Origin: Streptomyces decoyicus | GTDB taxonomy: Bacteria > Actinomycetota > Actinomycetes > Streptomycetales > Streptomycetaceae | Reading direction: 5' to 3' | DNA: 64,000 nt | Assembly: GCF_019880305.1 (NCBI RefSeq) | Contig: NZ_CP082301.1 | Location: forward strand, 5,270,001-5,334,000 | Part shown: one piece after another, positions 25,794 to 34,049 of the stretch | Position numbering within the stretch: the stretch's first letter is position 1 | Layout: every line of letters starts with the position of its first letter | The notes under the pieces: generated by a model | Seen by the model: the letters and a program-made list of their open reading frames with translations, nothing else | The model's database searches: none | What the model was told of the DNA's origin: nothing | Made by a program: the position numbers and the translations under genes

Positions 25794-26624
25794 TCAATCG
25801 GTTCCCCATTCGGTGACCTCGAATGCGTCGCCCACCGCCACCTTTCCCGTCCCCAGCACCGAGAACTTCGATCCGAACGCGACCCCGCCCTCGGGCACCC
25901 GCCGGTACGAGGCCAGCGTGCGCAGCGGTTCCGGCCCCGCCTTGCCGCCGGTGCGCTGGTCGACGAGCGTCACCGCGCAGCGGACGGCGAGCTTGGCGAA
26001 ACCCAGCTCGCCGCCGCCGACCGTGACCCGCCGGGCCCGGTCCTCGGTCTGCGGTGCGTCCCAGCCGTCGACGACGATGTTGGGACGGAAGCGGTCCATC
26101 GGGACCGGCGAACGCCCGGCCGCGGTGATACGGCGGTTGAGGTCGTCGAAGGTGGCCAGGGAGATGACGTGCACGGGGCTGCTGTCGGCGAAGCCGGAGG
26201 TGCCGGGGGTGAGGCCGTCGGTCACCCGGTCGTGCTCCGGCGCTGCGCGGACCAGCCGGCTGGCCGCGCCGAGCGCCTCGGAAAGCCACTCGGCCGCCCG
26301 GTCCCCCTGGTCGACCGCGCGGTACGGGTCACCGAACATCTCGACCTCACAGCGGGGTGACGGCCCGTCGCCGAGGTCGATGTCCAGGTGGAGGGTCTCC
26401 AACCCGGGGGCGTTCAGGGTGAGTTGCGTCCCGTCGGTGCTGACCTCGGGCCGTACCACCGCCAGCCGGGGGTCGGTGCGCTGGCTGCGGAAGACGCCTT
26501 CGGGGCCGACGACCAGGAAGCTGCGGTCGTGCGGGAGGCCGGCCGGGGTGAGCTCCGCCGCGGCCGCCGGGGTGCCGGCGCAGCCCTTGACGGGGTAGCT
26601 GATCAGTTCGGTGACAGTCGCCAT
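25794..26624 (-). CDS. MOSC domain protein
   Basis: A 276-residue protein with the MOSC N-terminal beta-barrel (TELISYPVKGCAGTPAAAAELTPAGLPHDRSFLVV, residues 5-40) and a MOSC domain (about 110-270). Visible are DSSPVHVISLATFDDLN, FRPNIVVDGWDAPQTED and RCAVTLVDQRTGGKAG with the probable catalytic/Mo-binding Cys. MOSC proteins bind molybdenum cofactor or reduce N-hydroxylated compounds (mARC/YcbX type). No ferredoxin domain is attached. The start at ATG 26624 fits the family. It is 60 bp upstream of the DJ-1 gene. Confidence 0.88.
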   Translation of the reverse strand: MATVTELISYPVKGCAGTPAAAAELTPAGLPHDRSFLVVGPEGVFRSQRTDPRLAVVRPEVSTDGTQLTLNAPGLETLHLDIDLGDGPSPRCEVEMFGDPYRAVDQGDRAAEWLSEALGAASRLVRAAPEHDRVTDGLTPGTSGFADSSPVHVISLATFDDLNRRITAAGRSPVPMDRFRPNIVVDGWDAPQTEDRARRVTVGGGELGFAKLAVRCAVTLVDQRTGGKAGPEPLRTLASYRRVPEGGVAFGSKFSVLGTGKVAVGDAFEVTEWGTD

Positions 26625-26729
26625 GCGGGCAGCGTAGGACGGGGCCGCCGATGGGTGCCGTCCTTTACCGCCGGTGGGTGCACCGCCGTGCGGGCCGCCC
26701 GTCGCCGGACCCGGCCGGTCCGGCGAGAC

Positions 26730-27344
26730 TCAGGTCCACAGGTCCGTGATCGCGACGTCCAGGCCGGCCAGCAGCCGGCGCAGCAGCGGCAGGGAGAGGC
26801 CGATGACATTGCCGGGGTCGCCGTCGATGCCGTCGATGAAGGGGGCGGAGCGGCCGTCGAGGGTGAAGGCGCCCGCGACGAACAGCGGCTCGCCGCTTTC
26901 GACGTAGGCGGCGATCTCGTCGTCGGTGGGGTCGCCGAAGCGGACCGTGGTCGAGGCGGTGGCGGATACCTGGCGCCCGCCCGCCGCCGTGTCGATGACA
27001 CAGTGGCCGGTCTGGAGGATGCCCGAGCGGCCGCGCATGGACTTCCAGCGGGCGGTGGCGTCCTCGGCGTCCGCGGGCTTGCCGAGCGCCCGCCCGTCCA
27101 GCTCCAGGACCGAGTCGCAGCCGACCACCAGCGCGCCGGCGGTCTCCGGGCGGGCGGCGACGGCGGCGGCCTTCGCCTCGGCCAGTACGCGGGCCAGTTC
27201 GCCGGGCGTGGGGGCGGTGAGCGCATCCTCGTCGACGCCGCTGACGACGACCTCGGGCGCCAGCCCGGCTTGCCGCAGCAGGGCCAGCCGGGCGGGCGAC
27301 TGGGAGGCGAGGACGAGACGGCGGGGGCGGGGCTCTTCGGTCAT
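26730..27344 (-). CDS. maf: Maf family nucleotide pyrophosphatase
   Basis: Maf/HAM1-like house-cleaning enzyme that hydrolyses non-canonical or modified nucleoside triphosphates to monophosphates. Visible: LASQSPARLALLRQAGL near the N-terminus, VDEDAL, VVGCDSVLELDGRALGKP (catalytic Asp region), MRGRSGILQTGHCVID, and FIDGIDGDPGNVIGLSLP. At 204 residues it has family length. I use ATG 27344; an ATG three codons upstream (27353) is also possible. It is followed upstream, in the same orientation, by the penicillin-binding protein gene with a 44-bp gap. Confidence 0.92.
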   Translation of the reverse strand: MTEEPRPRRLVLASQSPARLALLRQAGLAPEVVVSGVDEDALTAPTPGELARVLAEAKAAAVAARPETAGALVVGCDSVLELDGRALGKPADAEDATARWKSMRGRSGILQTGHCVIDTAAGGRQVSATASTTVRFGDPTDDEIAAYVESGEPLFVAGAFTLDGRSAPFIDGIDGDPGNVIGLSLPLLRRLLAGLDVAITDLWT

Positions 27345-27388
27345 GCCCGCCATCGTACGGAGCCCGGGGGGCCGCCCGGGCGCCCGGA

Positions 27389-28873
27389 CTACTTGTTGAG
27401 CACGGCCTCCATCACGGACTTCGCGATCGGGCCGCCCAGCTTGCCGCCGGCGATCTCCGACCGGGGGATGTCCATGTCCTTGGGGTCGACGAAGACGGCG
27501 ACCGCGACCGGGGAGCTGCCGTCGCTCTGCTTGGCGTAGGAGACGAACCAGGCGTAGGGGCGCTCGTCGTGGACGTTCGCGCCGTGCTGGGCGGTGCCGG
27601 TCTTGCCGCCGACCGTCACACCGTCGATCTTGGCCTTCGAGGCGGTGCCCTCGTCGACCGTGTACTCCATCATCTCCTGCACCTTCTTCGCGGTGTCGGC
27701 GGAGACGGCCTGGGACTTCATCTTCGGCTCGATCTTCTCGATCGTCGACAGGTCGGGGCCGCGCAGCTCGTCGACGAGGTGCGGCATCATCACCTTGCCG
27801 TCATTGGCGAGGCCGGCGACGACCATCGCCATCTGCATCGGCGTGCTGGTGAGGCTGCCCTGGCCCATACCGGTCAGCGCGGTCTGCGGCTTGTCGAGCT
27901 TTTCCGGGTAGAGGCTCTTGCTGGCCAGCAGGTCGCCGAGGTCCTTGTCGTAGACGTCGGAGTTGAAGCCGAACTTCTCCGCGGTCGCGCGCATCTTGTC
28001 CTTGCCGACCTTCAGCGCGGCGTCGAGGAAGACGTTGTTGCACGACCACTGCATACCGGTCTTCAGCGACGCCTTGTCGCACGGTGCGCCCGCGACATCG
28101 TTACCGATCTTCGTCGTGCTCTGCGGCAGCTGGTACGGGGCGGGTGCGCCCGACGAGGCATTGATGTCCGACACCGCGCCGCTCTCCAGGGCCGCCGCCG
28201 CGGTGAGGATCTTGAAGGTGGAGCCGGGCGCGTAGGTCTCGCGCAGCGCCCGGTTGCTCAGCGGCTTGCTCTTGTCGGCGTCCAGCGCCTTGAACTTCCG
28301 GCCCTCGGCGTTGGAGATGCCGGTGAAGACCGACGGGTCGTAGGAGGGGGTGGAGGCGAGCGCGAGGACCCGGCCGTCGCGCGGGTCGAGAGCGACCACC
28401 GCACCCTTGGCGTTGAGGTCGGTCAGCCCCTTGTACGCGGCCTTCTGGGCCTTGGGGTCGATGGTGGTGACGACATCGGCGCCGCGCGGCTTCTTGCCGG
28501 TCAGGATGTCCTGGGCGCGCTTGAGGGCGAGCCGGTCGTCCTTGCCGCTGAGCACCTTGTTGTAGATGCCCTCCAGGAAGGACGTGCCCTGGGCCTGGGA
28601 GGCGAATCCGGTGACCGGCGCGTACATCGGGCCGTCCTTGTACGTCCGCTTGTACTTGAAGTCGCCGGGGGTCGCCACCGAGCCGGTGATCGGCTTGCCG
28701 TCGACGATGATGTTGCCGCGCGGGTAGGAGAACGCCTCGATCTTGACGCGCCGGTTGTGGGGGTCGTTCGCGAGCTCGTCGCCCTGGACGAACTGGACCC
28801 AGGTGGCGCGGGCGAGCAGGGCCAGCACCAGCACCCCGCAGAAGACGGCTATATGCCTCAGCGGCCTGTTCAT
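27389..28873 (-). CDS. penicillin-binding transpeptidase (PBP A/PBP2 type)
   Basis: A 494-residue class B penicillin-binding protein that cross-links peptidoglycan. One membrane anchor (HIAVFCGVLVLALLARATWV, 7-26) is followed by the dimerisation domain. The transpeptidase domain has the nucleophile motif STFK (218-221), the SxN motif SCN in MQWSCNNVFLD, and KTG in GGKTGTAQHG. TTIDPKAQKAAYKGL marks the linker. No transglycosylase domain is present. pbpA-type genes usually sit beside rodA; here it stands alone upstream of maf, so it is probably an extra paralog. ATG 28873 has GGGAG upstream. Confidence 0.92.
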   Translation of the reverse strand: MNRPLRHIAVFCGVLVLALLARATWVQFVQGDELANDPHNRRVKIEAFSYPRGNIIVDGKPITGSVATPGDFKYKRTYKDGPMYAPVTGFASQAQGTSFLEGIYNKVLSGKDDRLALKRAQDILTGKKPRGADVVTTIDPKAQKAAYKGLTDLNAKGAVVALDPRDGRVLALASTPSYDPSVFTGISNAEGRKFKALDADKSKPLSNRALRETYAPGSTFKILTAAAALESGAVSDINASSGAPAPYQLPQSTTKIGNDVAGAPCDKASLKTGMQWSCNNVFLDAALKVGKDKMRATAEKFGFNSDVYDKDLGDLLASKSLYPEKLDKPQTALTGMGQGSLTSTPMQMAMVVAGLANDGKVMMPHLVDELRGPDLSTIEKIEPKMKSQAVSADTAKKVQEMMEYTVDEGTASKAKIDGVTVGGKTGTAQHGANVHDERPYAWFVSYAKQSDGSSPVAVAVFVDPKDMDIPRSEIAGGKLGGPIAKSVMEAVLNK

Positions 28874-28986
28874 CGCTCTCCCACTCCCGCTCGGCCGGCC
28901 CCCCGGGCGGCCGAGCACCCGAATTGCTCTGTCGAGAGGGAAAGAGGCGATTTCCGCGGTGATGGTTGCGGAAGGGAACTGTGAGG

Positions 28987-29093
28987 GTTACCTCCCCGGG
29001 GACGGGAACAGCCACCTCCCGGGCGCGCGAACGGCTGCCTCCCCGGGCGCGAACGGCTGCGTCCCCGGGCACGCGAACGGCTACCTCCCCAGG
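28987..29093. repeat. 22-24-bp tandem repeat, about four copies
   Basis: Degenerate units built on CGAACGGCTGCCTCCCCGGG between the penicillin-binding protein start and the small membrane-protein gene. The last unit contains the stop codon and final codons of that small gene (stop 29081-29083), so the array looks like a duplication of the gene's 3' end. Confidence 0.75.
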
Positions 29094-29209
29094 AGAAGGA
29101 GCATCATCACCACCGCGACCACGGCCAGCACGACGCCCATCCGGCGGAGCTTGGCCTGCACATCGCGCAGCTCCTCCGGAGGTTCATCGGGCGGATCTGA
29201 CCACAGCAT
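29081..29209 (-). CDS. 42-residue single-helix membrane protein
   Basis: A very short gene: MLWSDPPDEPPEELRD, then VQAKLRRMG, then one membrane helix VVLAVVAVVMMLLLLGR and a stop. An acidic Pro-rich cytoplasmic head, a basic patch and a terminal helix make a convincing tail-anchored small protein. The ATG has CAGGA about 8 nt upstream. It lies in the carboxylase region between the epsilon subunit gene and the penicillin-binding protein gene; from memory a small unknown protein occupies this place in other streptomycetes. Function unknown. Confidence 0.7.
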   Translation of the reverse strand: MLWSDPPDEPPEELRDVQAKLRRMGVVLAVVAVVMMLLLLGR

Positions 29210-29230
29210 GTATCGATCCTGTGCCCGATG

Positions 29231-29272
29231 CGCCCGTGGCGCCTGAGTACGCGTACTCAGGCGCCACGGGCG
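29231..29272. terminator. perfect 42-bp palindrome
   Basis: The 42 bases read the same on both strands with no spacer (21-bp arms), centred between 29251 and 29252 on GAGTACGCGTACTC. It lies after the accE stop (29337, minus) and 21 bp before the small membrane-protein start. Most likely a transcription terminator for the pccB-accE unit, but the loop-free symmetry also allows a protein-binding or cruciform site. Confidence 0.7.
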
Positions 29273-29336
29273 TTATGGACTAGTCAATGCACTATGCACC
29301 GACCTGACGCGGCCGGTCACGGCATGACGTCACCGG

Positions 29337-29549
29337 TCAATGCGGCCAGTAACTCGTCCGCCAGGCCCGCGGGCCCGGGTGCGGCATCCGCGACCGTGCA
29401 GGAACCGTGGCCGCGGGGTCCGACCACTCGGTACCGCGATCGGTGCCCTGGGGCTCGGCGGAAGCGGCAGCCGCCGCGCGGACCTGCACCACCGCCAGGG
29501 CGGCGGCCAGCTCCTCGGGTGTGGGGTTGCCCCGTACGACCTTGATCAT
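29337..29549 (-). CDS. accE: acyl-CoA carboxylase epsilon subunit
   Basis: A 70-residue protein with the epsilon-subunit signature IKVVRGNPTPEELAAALAVVQ at its start and a conserved tail with SRMPHPGPRAWRTSYWPH. The small epsilon subunit binds the beta subunit and stimulates acyl-CoA carboxylase complexes in actinobacteria. It is 40 bp downstream of pccB on the same strand and is clearly its operon partner. The start ATG 29549 is fixed by the motif. Confidence 0.93.
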   Translation of the reverse strand: MIKVVRGNPTPEELAAALAVVQVRAAAAASAEPQGTDRGTEWSDPAATVPARSRMPHPGPRAWRTSYWPH

Positions 29550-29589
29550 GGAGAACGGCTCCCTTCGCTGGTTCCGCTGGTTCTGCCGG

Positions 29590-31179
29590 TCAGAGCGGGA
29601 TGTTGCCGTGCTTCTTCGGCGGCAGCGCCTCGCGCTTGTTGCGCAGCGTGCGCAGCCCGCGGACGATGTGCCGGCGCGTCTCGGACGGCATGATCACCGC
29701 GTCGACATAGCCGCGCTCGGCCGCGACGTACGGGTTGAGCAGGGTGTCCTCGTACTCCTGGATGAGCTCCTGGCGCCGCTCGTCCTGAGCGGCCGGGTCC
29801 TCGATCGCGGCCAGCGTGCGGCGGTGCAGGATGTTGACCGCGCCCTGTGCGCCCATGACGGCGATCTGCGCGGTCGGCCAGGCCAGGTTGAGGTCCGCGC
29901 CCAGGTGCTTGGAGCCCATGACGTCATAGGCGCCACCGAACGCCTTACGCGTGATGACCGTGATCAGCGGGACCGTCGCCTCGGCGTAGGCGTAGATCAG
30001 CTTGGCGCCGCGCCGGATGATCCCGTCGTACTCCTGGTCCGTCCCCGGCAGGAAGCCCGGCACGTCCACGAAGGTGATCACCGGGATGTTGAACGCGTCG
30101 CAGGTCCGCACGAAGCGGGCGCCCTTCTCCGACGCGTCGATGTTGAGGCAGCCGGCGAACTGCATCGGCTGGTTGGCGACGATGCCCACCGGATGCCCCT
30201 CGACCCGCCCGAAGCCGGTCAGGATGTTCGGCGCGAACAGCGGCTGGGTCTCCAGGAATTCGTGGTCGTCCAGGACGTGCTCGATCGCGACATGCATGTC
30301 GTACGGCTGGTTGGCCGAATCCGGGATCAGGACATCCAGCTCGCGGTCGGTGTCCGAGGTCTCCAGGTCCGCCTCCTCCGGGAAGGCCGGCGGCTCGGAG
30401 AGGTTGTTGGACGGCAGGTACGACAGCAGCCCCTTGACGTACTCGATGGCGTCCTTCTCGTCGCCCGCCATGTGGTGCGCCACACCCGAGGTGGTGTTGT
30501 GCGTCCGCGCGCCGCCCAGCTCCTCGAAGCCGACGTCCTCACCCGTGACCGTCTTGATGACGTCAGGACCGGTGATGAACATGTGCGAGGTCTGGTCGAC
30601 CATGACCGTGAAGTCGGTGATGGCGGGCGAGTACACCGCGCCACCCGCACAGGGCCCGACGATCAGCGAAATCTGCGGCACCACACCCGACGCGTGCACA
30701 TTGCGCCGGAAGATCTCCGCGAACAGGCCGAGCGCCGCCACGCCCTCCTGGATCCGGGCCCCACCGCCGTCATTGATCCCGACGACCGGGCACCCGTTCT
30801 TCAGCGCGAAGTCCATCACCTTGACGATCTTCTCGCCGTAGACCTCGCCCAGCGACCCGCCGAAGATCGTGAAGTCCTGCGAGTAGACACAGACCGGCCG
30901 CCCGTCGACGGTGCCGTAGCCCGTGACGACACCATCGCCGTAGGGGCGGTTCTTCTCGATTCCGAAGTTGGTCGACCGGTGCCGCGCGAACTCGTCCAGC
31001 TCGACGAACGAGCCCTCGTCCAGCAGCAGATCGATGCGCTCACGCGCCGTCAACTTCCCCTTCGCATGCTGCTTTTCCACTGCACGCGCGGAACCGGCAT
31101 GCGTGGCTTCTTCGACCCGCCGCTGCAGATCCGCCAATTTGCCCGCGGTGGTGTGGATGTTTGCTTCCGGCTCGGACAT
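29590..31179 (-). CDS. pccB: propionyl-CoA carboxylase beta subunit (carboxyltransferase)
   Basis: A 529-residue carboxyltransferase that moves CO2 from biotin to propionyl-CoA (methylmalonyl-CoA for polyketides and odd-chain metabolism). N-terminal crotonase-like domain: GKLTARERIDLLLDEGSFVELD, INDGGGARIQEGV and GPCAGGAVYSPAITDF. C-terminal domain: FVDVPGFLPGTDQEYDGIIRRGAKLIYAYAEA and RKAFGGAYDVMGSKHLGADL. The Asp at position 419 in AYDVM aligns with Asp422 of S. coelicolor PccB, the residue that favours propionyl-CoA over acetyl-CoA. Followed by accE; divergent from birA. The biotinylated alpha subunit is probably the one encoded at 16755-18524. Confidence 0.96.
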   Translation of the reverse strand: MSEPEANIHTTAGKLADLQRRVEEATHAGSARAVEKQHAKGKLTARERIDLLLDEGSFVELDEFARHRSTNFGIEKNRPYGDGVVTGYGTVDGRPVCVYSQDFTIFGGSLGEVYGEKIVKVMDFALKNGCPVVGINDGGGARIQEGVAALGLFAEIFRRNVHASGVVPQISLIVGPCAGGAVYSPAITDFTVMVDQTSHMFITGPDVIKTVTGEDVGFEELGGARTHNTTSGVAHHMAGDEKDAIEYVKGLLSYLPSNNLSEPPAFPEEADLETSDTDRELDVLIPDSANQPYDMHVAIEHVLDDHEFLETQPLFAPNILTGFGRVEGHPVGIVANQPMQFAGCLNIDASEKGARFVRTCDAFNIPVITFVDVPGFLPGTDQEYDGIIRRGAKLIYAYAEATVPLITVITRKAFGGAYDVMGSKHLGADLNLAWPTAQIAVMGAQGAVNILHRRTLAAIEDPAAQDERRQELIQEYEDTLLNPYVAAERGYVDAVIMPSETRRHIVRGLRTLRNKREALPPKKHGNIPL

Positions 31180-31310
31180 CGGGATGCGGCTCCTGCTCGT
31201 CCTGGACTGGTGCTCGTACTGAGGGTGGTACGGGTTTGGCTACCGATTCGTAGCGTATCCGCGGGACTGCTCACCGGCACTGCGTCGTTGACCACACCTA
31301 GGCTGGTCCC

Positions 31311-32213
31311 ATGACGCCTCAACCACCGGAAAACCGGGACAAAGATGCCGGTCGCTGGAGCGATCTGGGCCGCCCTCCGCTGAACGCCACGGCACTGCGC
31401 CGCGCCCTGGTGCGCCCCGGCTCGCTCTGGACCGCCCTGGACGTCGTCTCCGCCACCGGCTCCACCAACTCCGACCTGGCGGCCCGTGCGGCCGAGGGGG
31501 AGACCGAGGGCGCCATCCTGGTGGCCGAGCAACAGTCCGCCGGCCGCGGCCGCCTGGACCGCACCTGGTCGGCGCCCCCGCGCTCCGGCCTCTTCTTCTC
31601 CGTCTACCTCACCCCCCGCGTCCCCGTGGAGCACTGGGGCTGGCTCCCGCTGCTCACCGGAGTCGCCGCGGCCAGTGCCCTGACCCAGGCCGCCGGCGTC
31701 GACACGGCCCTCAAGTGGCCCAACGACCTGCTGGTAACTTCCCCGGACGCCGACGCGCTCCGTCCAGGGGGGACCCTCACGGAACGCAAGGTGGGCGGCA
31801 TCCTCGCCGAACGCGCCGGTCCGGGCGTCGTCGTCGGGATCGGCCTCAACGTCTCCCTCACCGCCGACGAACTCCCCGTGTCCACTGCGGGATCCCTGAC
31901 CCTGGCAGGCGCCACCAGCACCGACCGCGACCCGCTGCTGCGCGCCGTACTCCGCTCGCTGGAGCACTGGTACGGCGAGTGGCAGTCCGCCGACGGCGAC
32001 CCCGTCACCAGCCGCCTCCAGGAGGCCTACGCCACGGGCTGCGCCACCCTGGGCCGCTCGGTGCGCGCCGAACTCCCCGGCGACACCGAAATCACCGGCG
32101 AGGCGGTGGCCATCGACAGCGACGGCCGCCTGGTCCTGGCGACCGCGGACGGCGTGCAGCGGCCCGTGGGCGCGGGAGACATCGTCCACCTGCGCCCGGC
32201 GGCGGAGGCCTAG
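31311..32213 (+). CDS. birA: biotin--[acetyl-CoA-carboxylase] ligase
   Basis: A 300-residue enzyme that makes biotinyl-AMP and attaches biotin to the carrier lysine of the carboxylase alpha subunit. Motifs: VVSATGSTNSDLAARA, the biotin/AMP loop AGRGRLDRTW, KWPNDLLV with the catalytic Lys, KVGGILAE and GIGLNVSL. A C-terminal SH3-like domain (GEAVAIDSDGRLVLATADGVQRPV, ending in VHLRP) closes it. There is no N-terminal helix-turn-helix, so it is the non-repressor type. It is divergent from pccB, 131 bp apart. A TAGGCT hexamer precedes the ATG by 8 nt, suggesting a leaderless transcript. Confidence 0.95.
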   Translation: MTPQPPENRDKDAGRWSDLGRPPLNATALRRALVRPGSLWTALDVVSATGSTNSDLAARAAEGETEGAILVAEQQSAGRGRLDRTWSAPPRSGLFFSVYLTPRVPVEHWGWLPLLTGVAAASALTQAAGVDTALKWPNDLLVTSPDADALRPGGTLTERKVGGILAERAGPGVVVGIGLNVSLTADELPVSTAGSLTLAGATSTDRDPLLRAVLRSLEHWYGEWQSADGDPVTSRLQEAYATGCATLGRSVRAELPGDTEITGEAVAIDSDGRLVLATADGVQRPVGAGDIVHLRPAAEA

Positions 32214-32579
32214 GGGGAGACCCCCCCAGTCCCACGCGGTGGCGCCGGGGCCCGCCGGCACCGGTCACGGCAACCGGTACGGCGGGACGGGCGGCCCCCG
32301 GTCGCCCGCGGCTATGCAGGGGCCCGGTCCCGCCGGCCGGCACAGACACACTCGGCCTAGCCGCCACCCGGCAGGACGGCGCGGGGGCAACCCGCAGCGC
32401 CCCAGCCCCGCCGCCCACCGCCGCGCCGATACACCCCCGCCACTTCCGTGGTCAGGGCCGACATGTGAGAGTGAGCCAGAGCACACCTGCCGTATCGTTA
32501 AGGCGGTCCGCCAGGGAGCGGACCACCGGCGAGCAGTGATCGGAAGGGCAGTGCGCAGGGATCGGACAGGGAGCGGCCG
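32214..32579. other. intergenic region before the adenylate cyclase gene
   Basis: 366 bp, GC-rich in its first 240 bp with no gene. The last 130 bp are less GC-rich and hold a TATCGT -10-like hexamer (in GCCGTATCGTTAAGG, near 32490) and a TGTG...CACA pair around 32464-32487 with 14 bp between. The spacing is too long for a standard CRP site. This is probably the cya promoter and leader. Confidence 0.4.
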
Positions 32580-33863
32580 GTGACCGCCGACGACTCGGGC
32601 GCCACCCCGCGCGACATGGACACCGAGGACGACGCCGTGCGCGACGTCCCCGTCGACGACCCCTCCGGGGCCGAGAACGGGAGCGCCCCCCACAACGCTG
32701 CCGCGAACAGCAACGCCGCCACCCACGGCGGCGCCGACGACGGCGGCAACCCCGGAGCCGAGCACGGCGCCGGTAACCCCGGAGCCGACCACGGCGACGA
32801 GAACAACATCGCCGTCCGCCTCGAACAGCTCATCCTCGGTGCCGACCGCCGCTACACACCGTTCCAGGCGGCCCGCGGCGCCGGTGTCTCCATGGATCTC
32901 GCGGCCCGCTTCTGGCGGGCCATGGGCTTCGCCGACATCGGCCAGGTCAAGGCCCTCACCGAAGCCGATGTGCTGGCCCTGCGCCGGCTGTCCGGTCTCG
33001 TCGAGGCCGGGCTGCTGAGCGAGGCCATGGCCATCCAGGTCGCCCGTTCCACGGGCCAGACCACCGCCCGTCTCGCCGACTGGCAGATCGACTCCTTCCT
33101 GGAGGGCCTCACCGAGCCCCAGGACTCCGGGCTGACCCGTACGGAGATCACCTACCCGCTGGTCGAGCTGCTGCTCCCCGAGCTGGAGGAGTTCCTGGTC
33201 TACGTCTGGCGGCGGCAGCTCGCCGCCGCCACCGGCCGCGTCGTCCGGGCCCAGGACGACGCCGAGATGGTCGACCGCCGGCTCGCCGTCGGCTTCGCCG
33301 ACCTGGTCGGGTTCACCCGTCTGACCCGCCGCCTGGAGGAGGAGGAACTGGGCGAGCTGGTGGAGGCCTTCGAGACCACCTGCTCCGACCTGGTGGCCGC
33401 GCACGGCGGCCGGCTCATCAAGACCCTCGGCGACGAGGTCCTCTTCTCCGCCGACGACGCCGGTATCGCCGCCGAGATCGGGCTGCGGCTGATCGAGACG
33501 ATGACCAACGACGAGACGATGCCGGAGCTTCGGGTCGGCATCGCCTTCGGCACGGTCACGACCCGGATGGGCGATGTCTTCGGCACGACCGTCAATCTCG
33601 CCAGCCGCCTCACCTCGATAGCGCCGAAGGACACCGTGCTGGTGGACGAGGCGTTCGCGGAGGAACTGGGCCGGATCGGGGACGCGCCGGTCTCCGAGGC
33701 CGACGCCGCGGCCGCGGAGAAGGCGGCCGCGGAGGGCACCGGCGCCCCGCCGCCGTCGTACCGCTTCGCGCTCCAGCCGATGTGGCAGCGGCCGGTGCGA
33801 GGCCTGGGCGTGGTCGAGCCATGGCTGCTGAGCCGCCGTAACGGCCAGGGCACGAACGACTGA
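32580..33863 (+). CDS. cya: class III adenylate cyclase with regulatory domain
   Basis: A 427-residue cytoplasmic enzyme that makes cAMP from ATP. An acidic, Asn/Gly-rich disordered head (1-75, with a repeated NPGAEHGAG/NPGADHGDE motif) leads to a helical regulatory domain (80-215, TPFQAARGAGVSMDLAARFWRAMGF..., like the pH-sensing N-domain of mycobacterial Rv1264). The class III catalytic domain (about 235-385) has metal Asp in GFADLVGFTRLT, GGRLIKTLGDEVLFSAD, RVGIAFGTVTTRMGDVFGT and the transition-state Asn/Arg in VNLASRLTSIA. GTG 32580 follows CAGGGAGC. cAMP is needed for germination and morphological development in Streptomyces. Position next to birA and the enoyl-CoA hydratase gene matches cya. 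Confidence 0.93.
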   Translation: MTADDSGATPRDMDTEDDAVRDVPVDDPSGAENGSAPHNAAANSNAATHGGADDGGNPGAEHGAGNPGADHGDENNIAVRLEQLILGADRRYTPFQAARGAGVSMDLAARFWRAMGFADIGQVKALTEADVLALRRLSGLVEAGLLSEAMAIQVARSTGQTTARLADWQIDSFLEGLTEPQDSGLTRTEITYPLVELLLPELEEFLVYVWRRQLAAATGRVVRAQDDAEMVDRRLAVGFADLVGFTRLTRRLEEEELGELVEAFETTCSDLVAAHGGRLIKTLGDEVLFSADDAGIAAEIGLRLIETMTNDETMPELRVGIAFGTVTTRMGDVFGTTVNLASRLTSIAPKDTVLVDEAFAEELGRIGDAPVSEADAAAAEKAAAEGTGAPPPSYRFALQPMWQRPVRGLGVVEPWLLSRRNGQGTND

Positions 33864-34049
33864 GGCCCGCGCGTGGACCGGGCTGCCCTGAAACGAAGCC
33901 CGGACCGCGGCCCGCTCCGCCCCACCCCACCCAGGCCCGAGCACGCGGCCCCCTGCCCGGGACCCCCTCCCCGTCATCCCTGTTCCCCGGGCCCGCCCAC
34001 CTGGCATGATCCCCACGTCAGGTCAACGCCCGTTAACTGGGAGGGTTGC

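Noticed and set aside
32464..32487. Possible CRP/cAMP site upstream of cya (TGTG...CACA)
   Set aside because: The half-sites are 14 bp apart instead of the usual 6, and the inner bases do not match the consensus.
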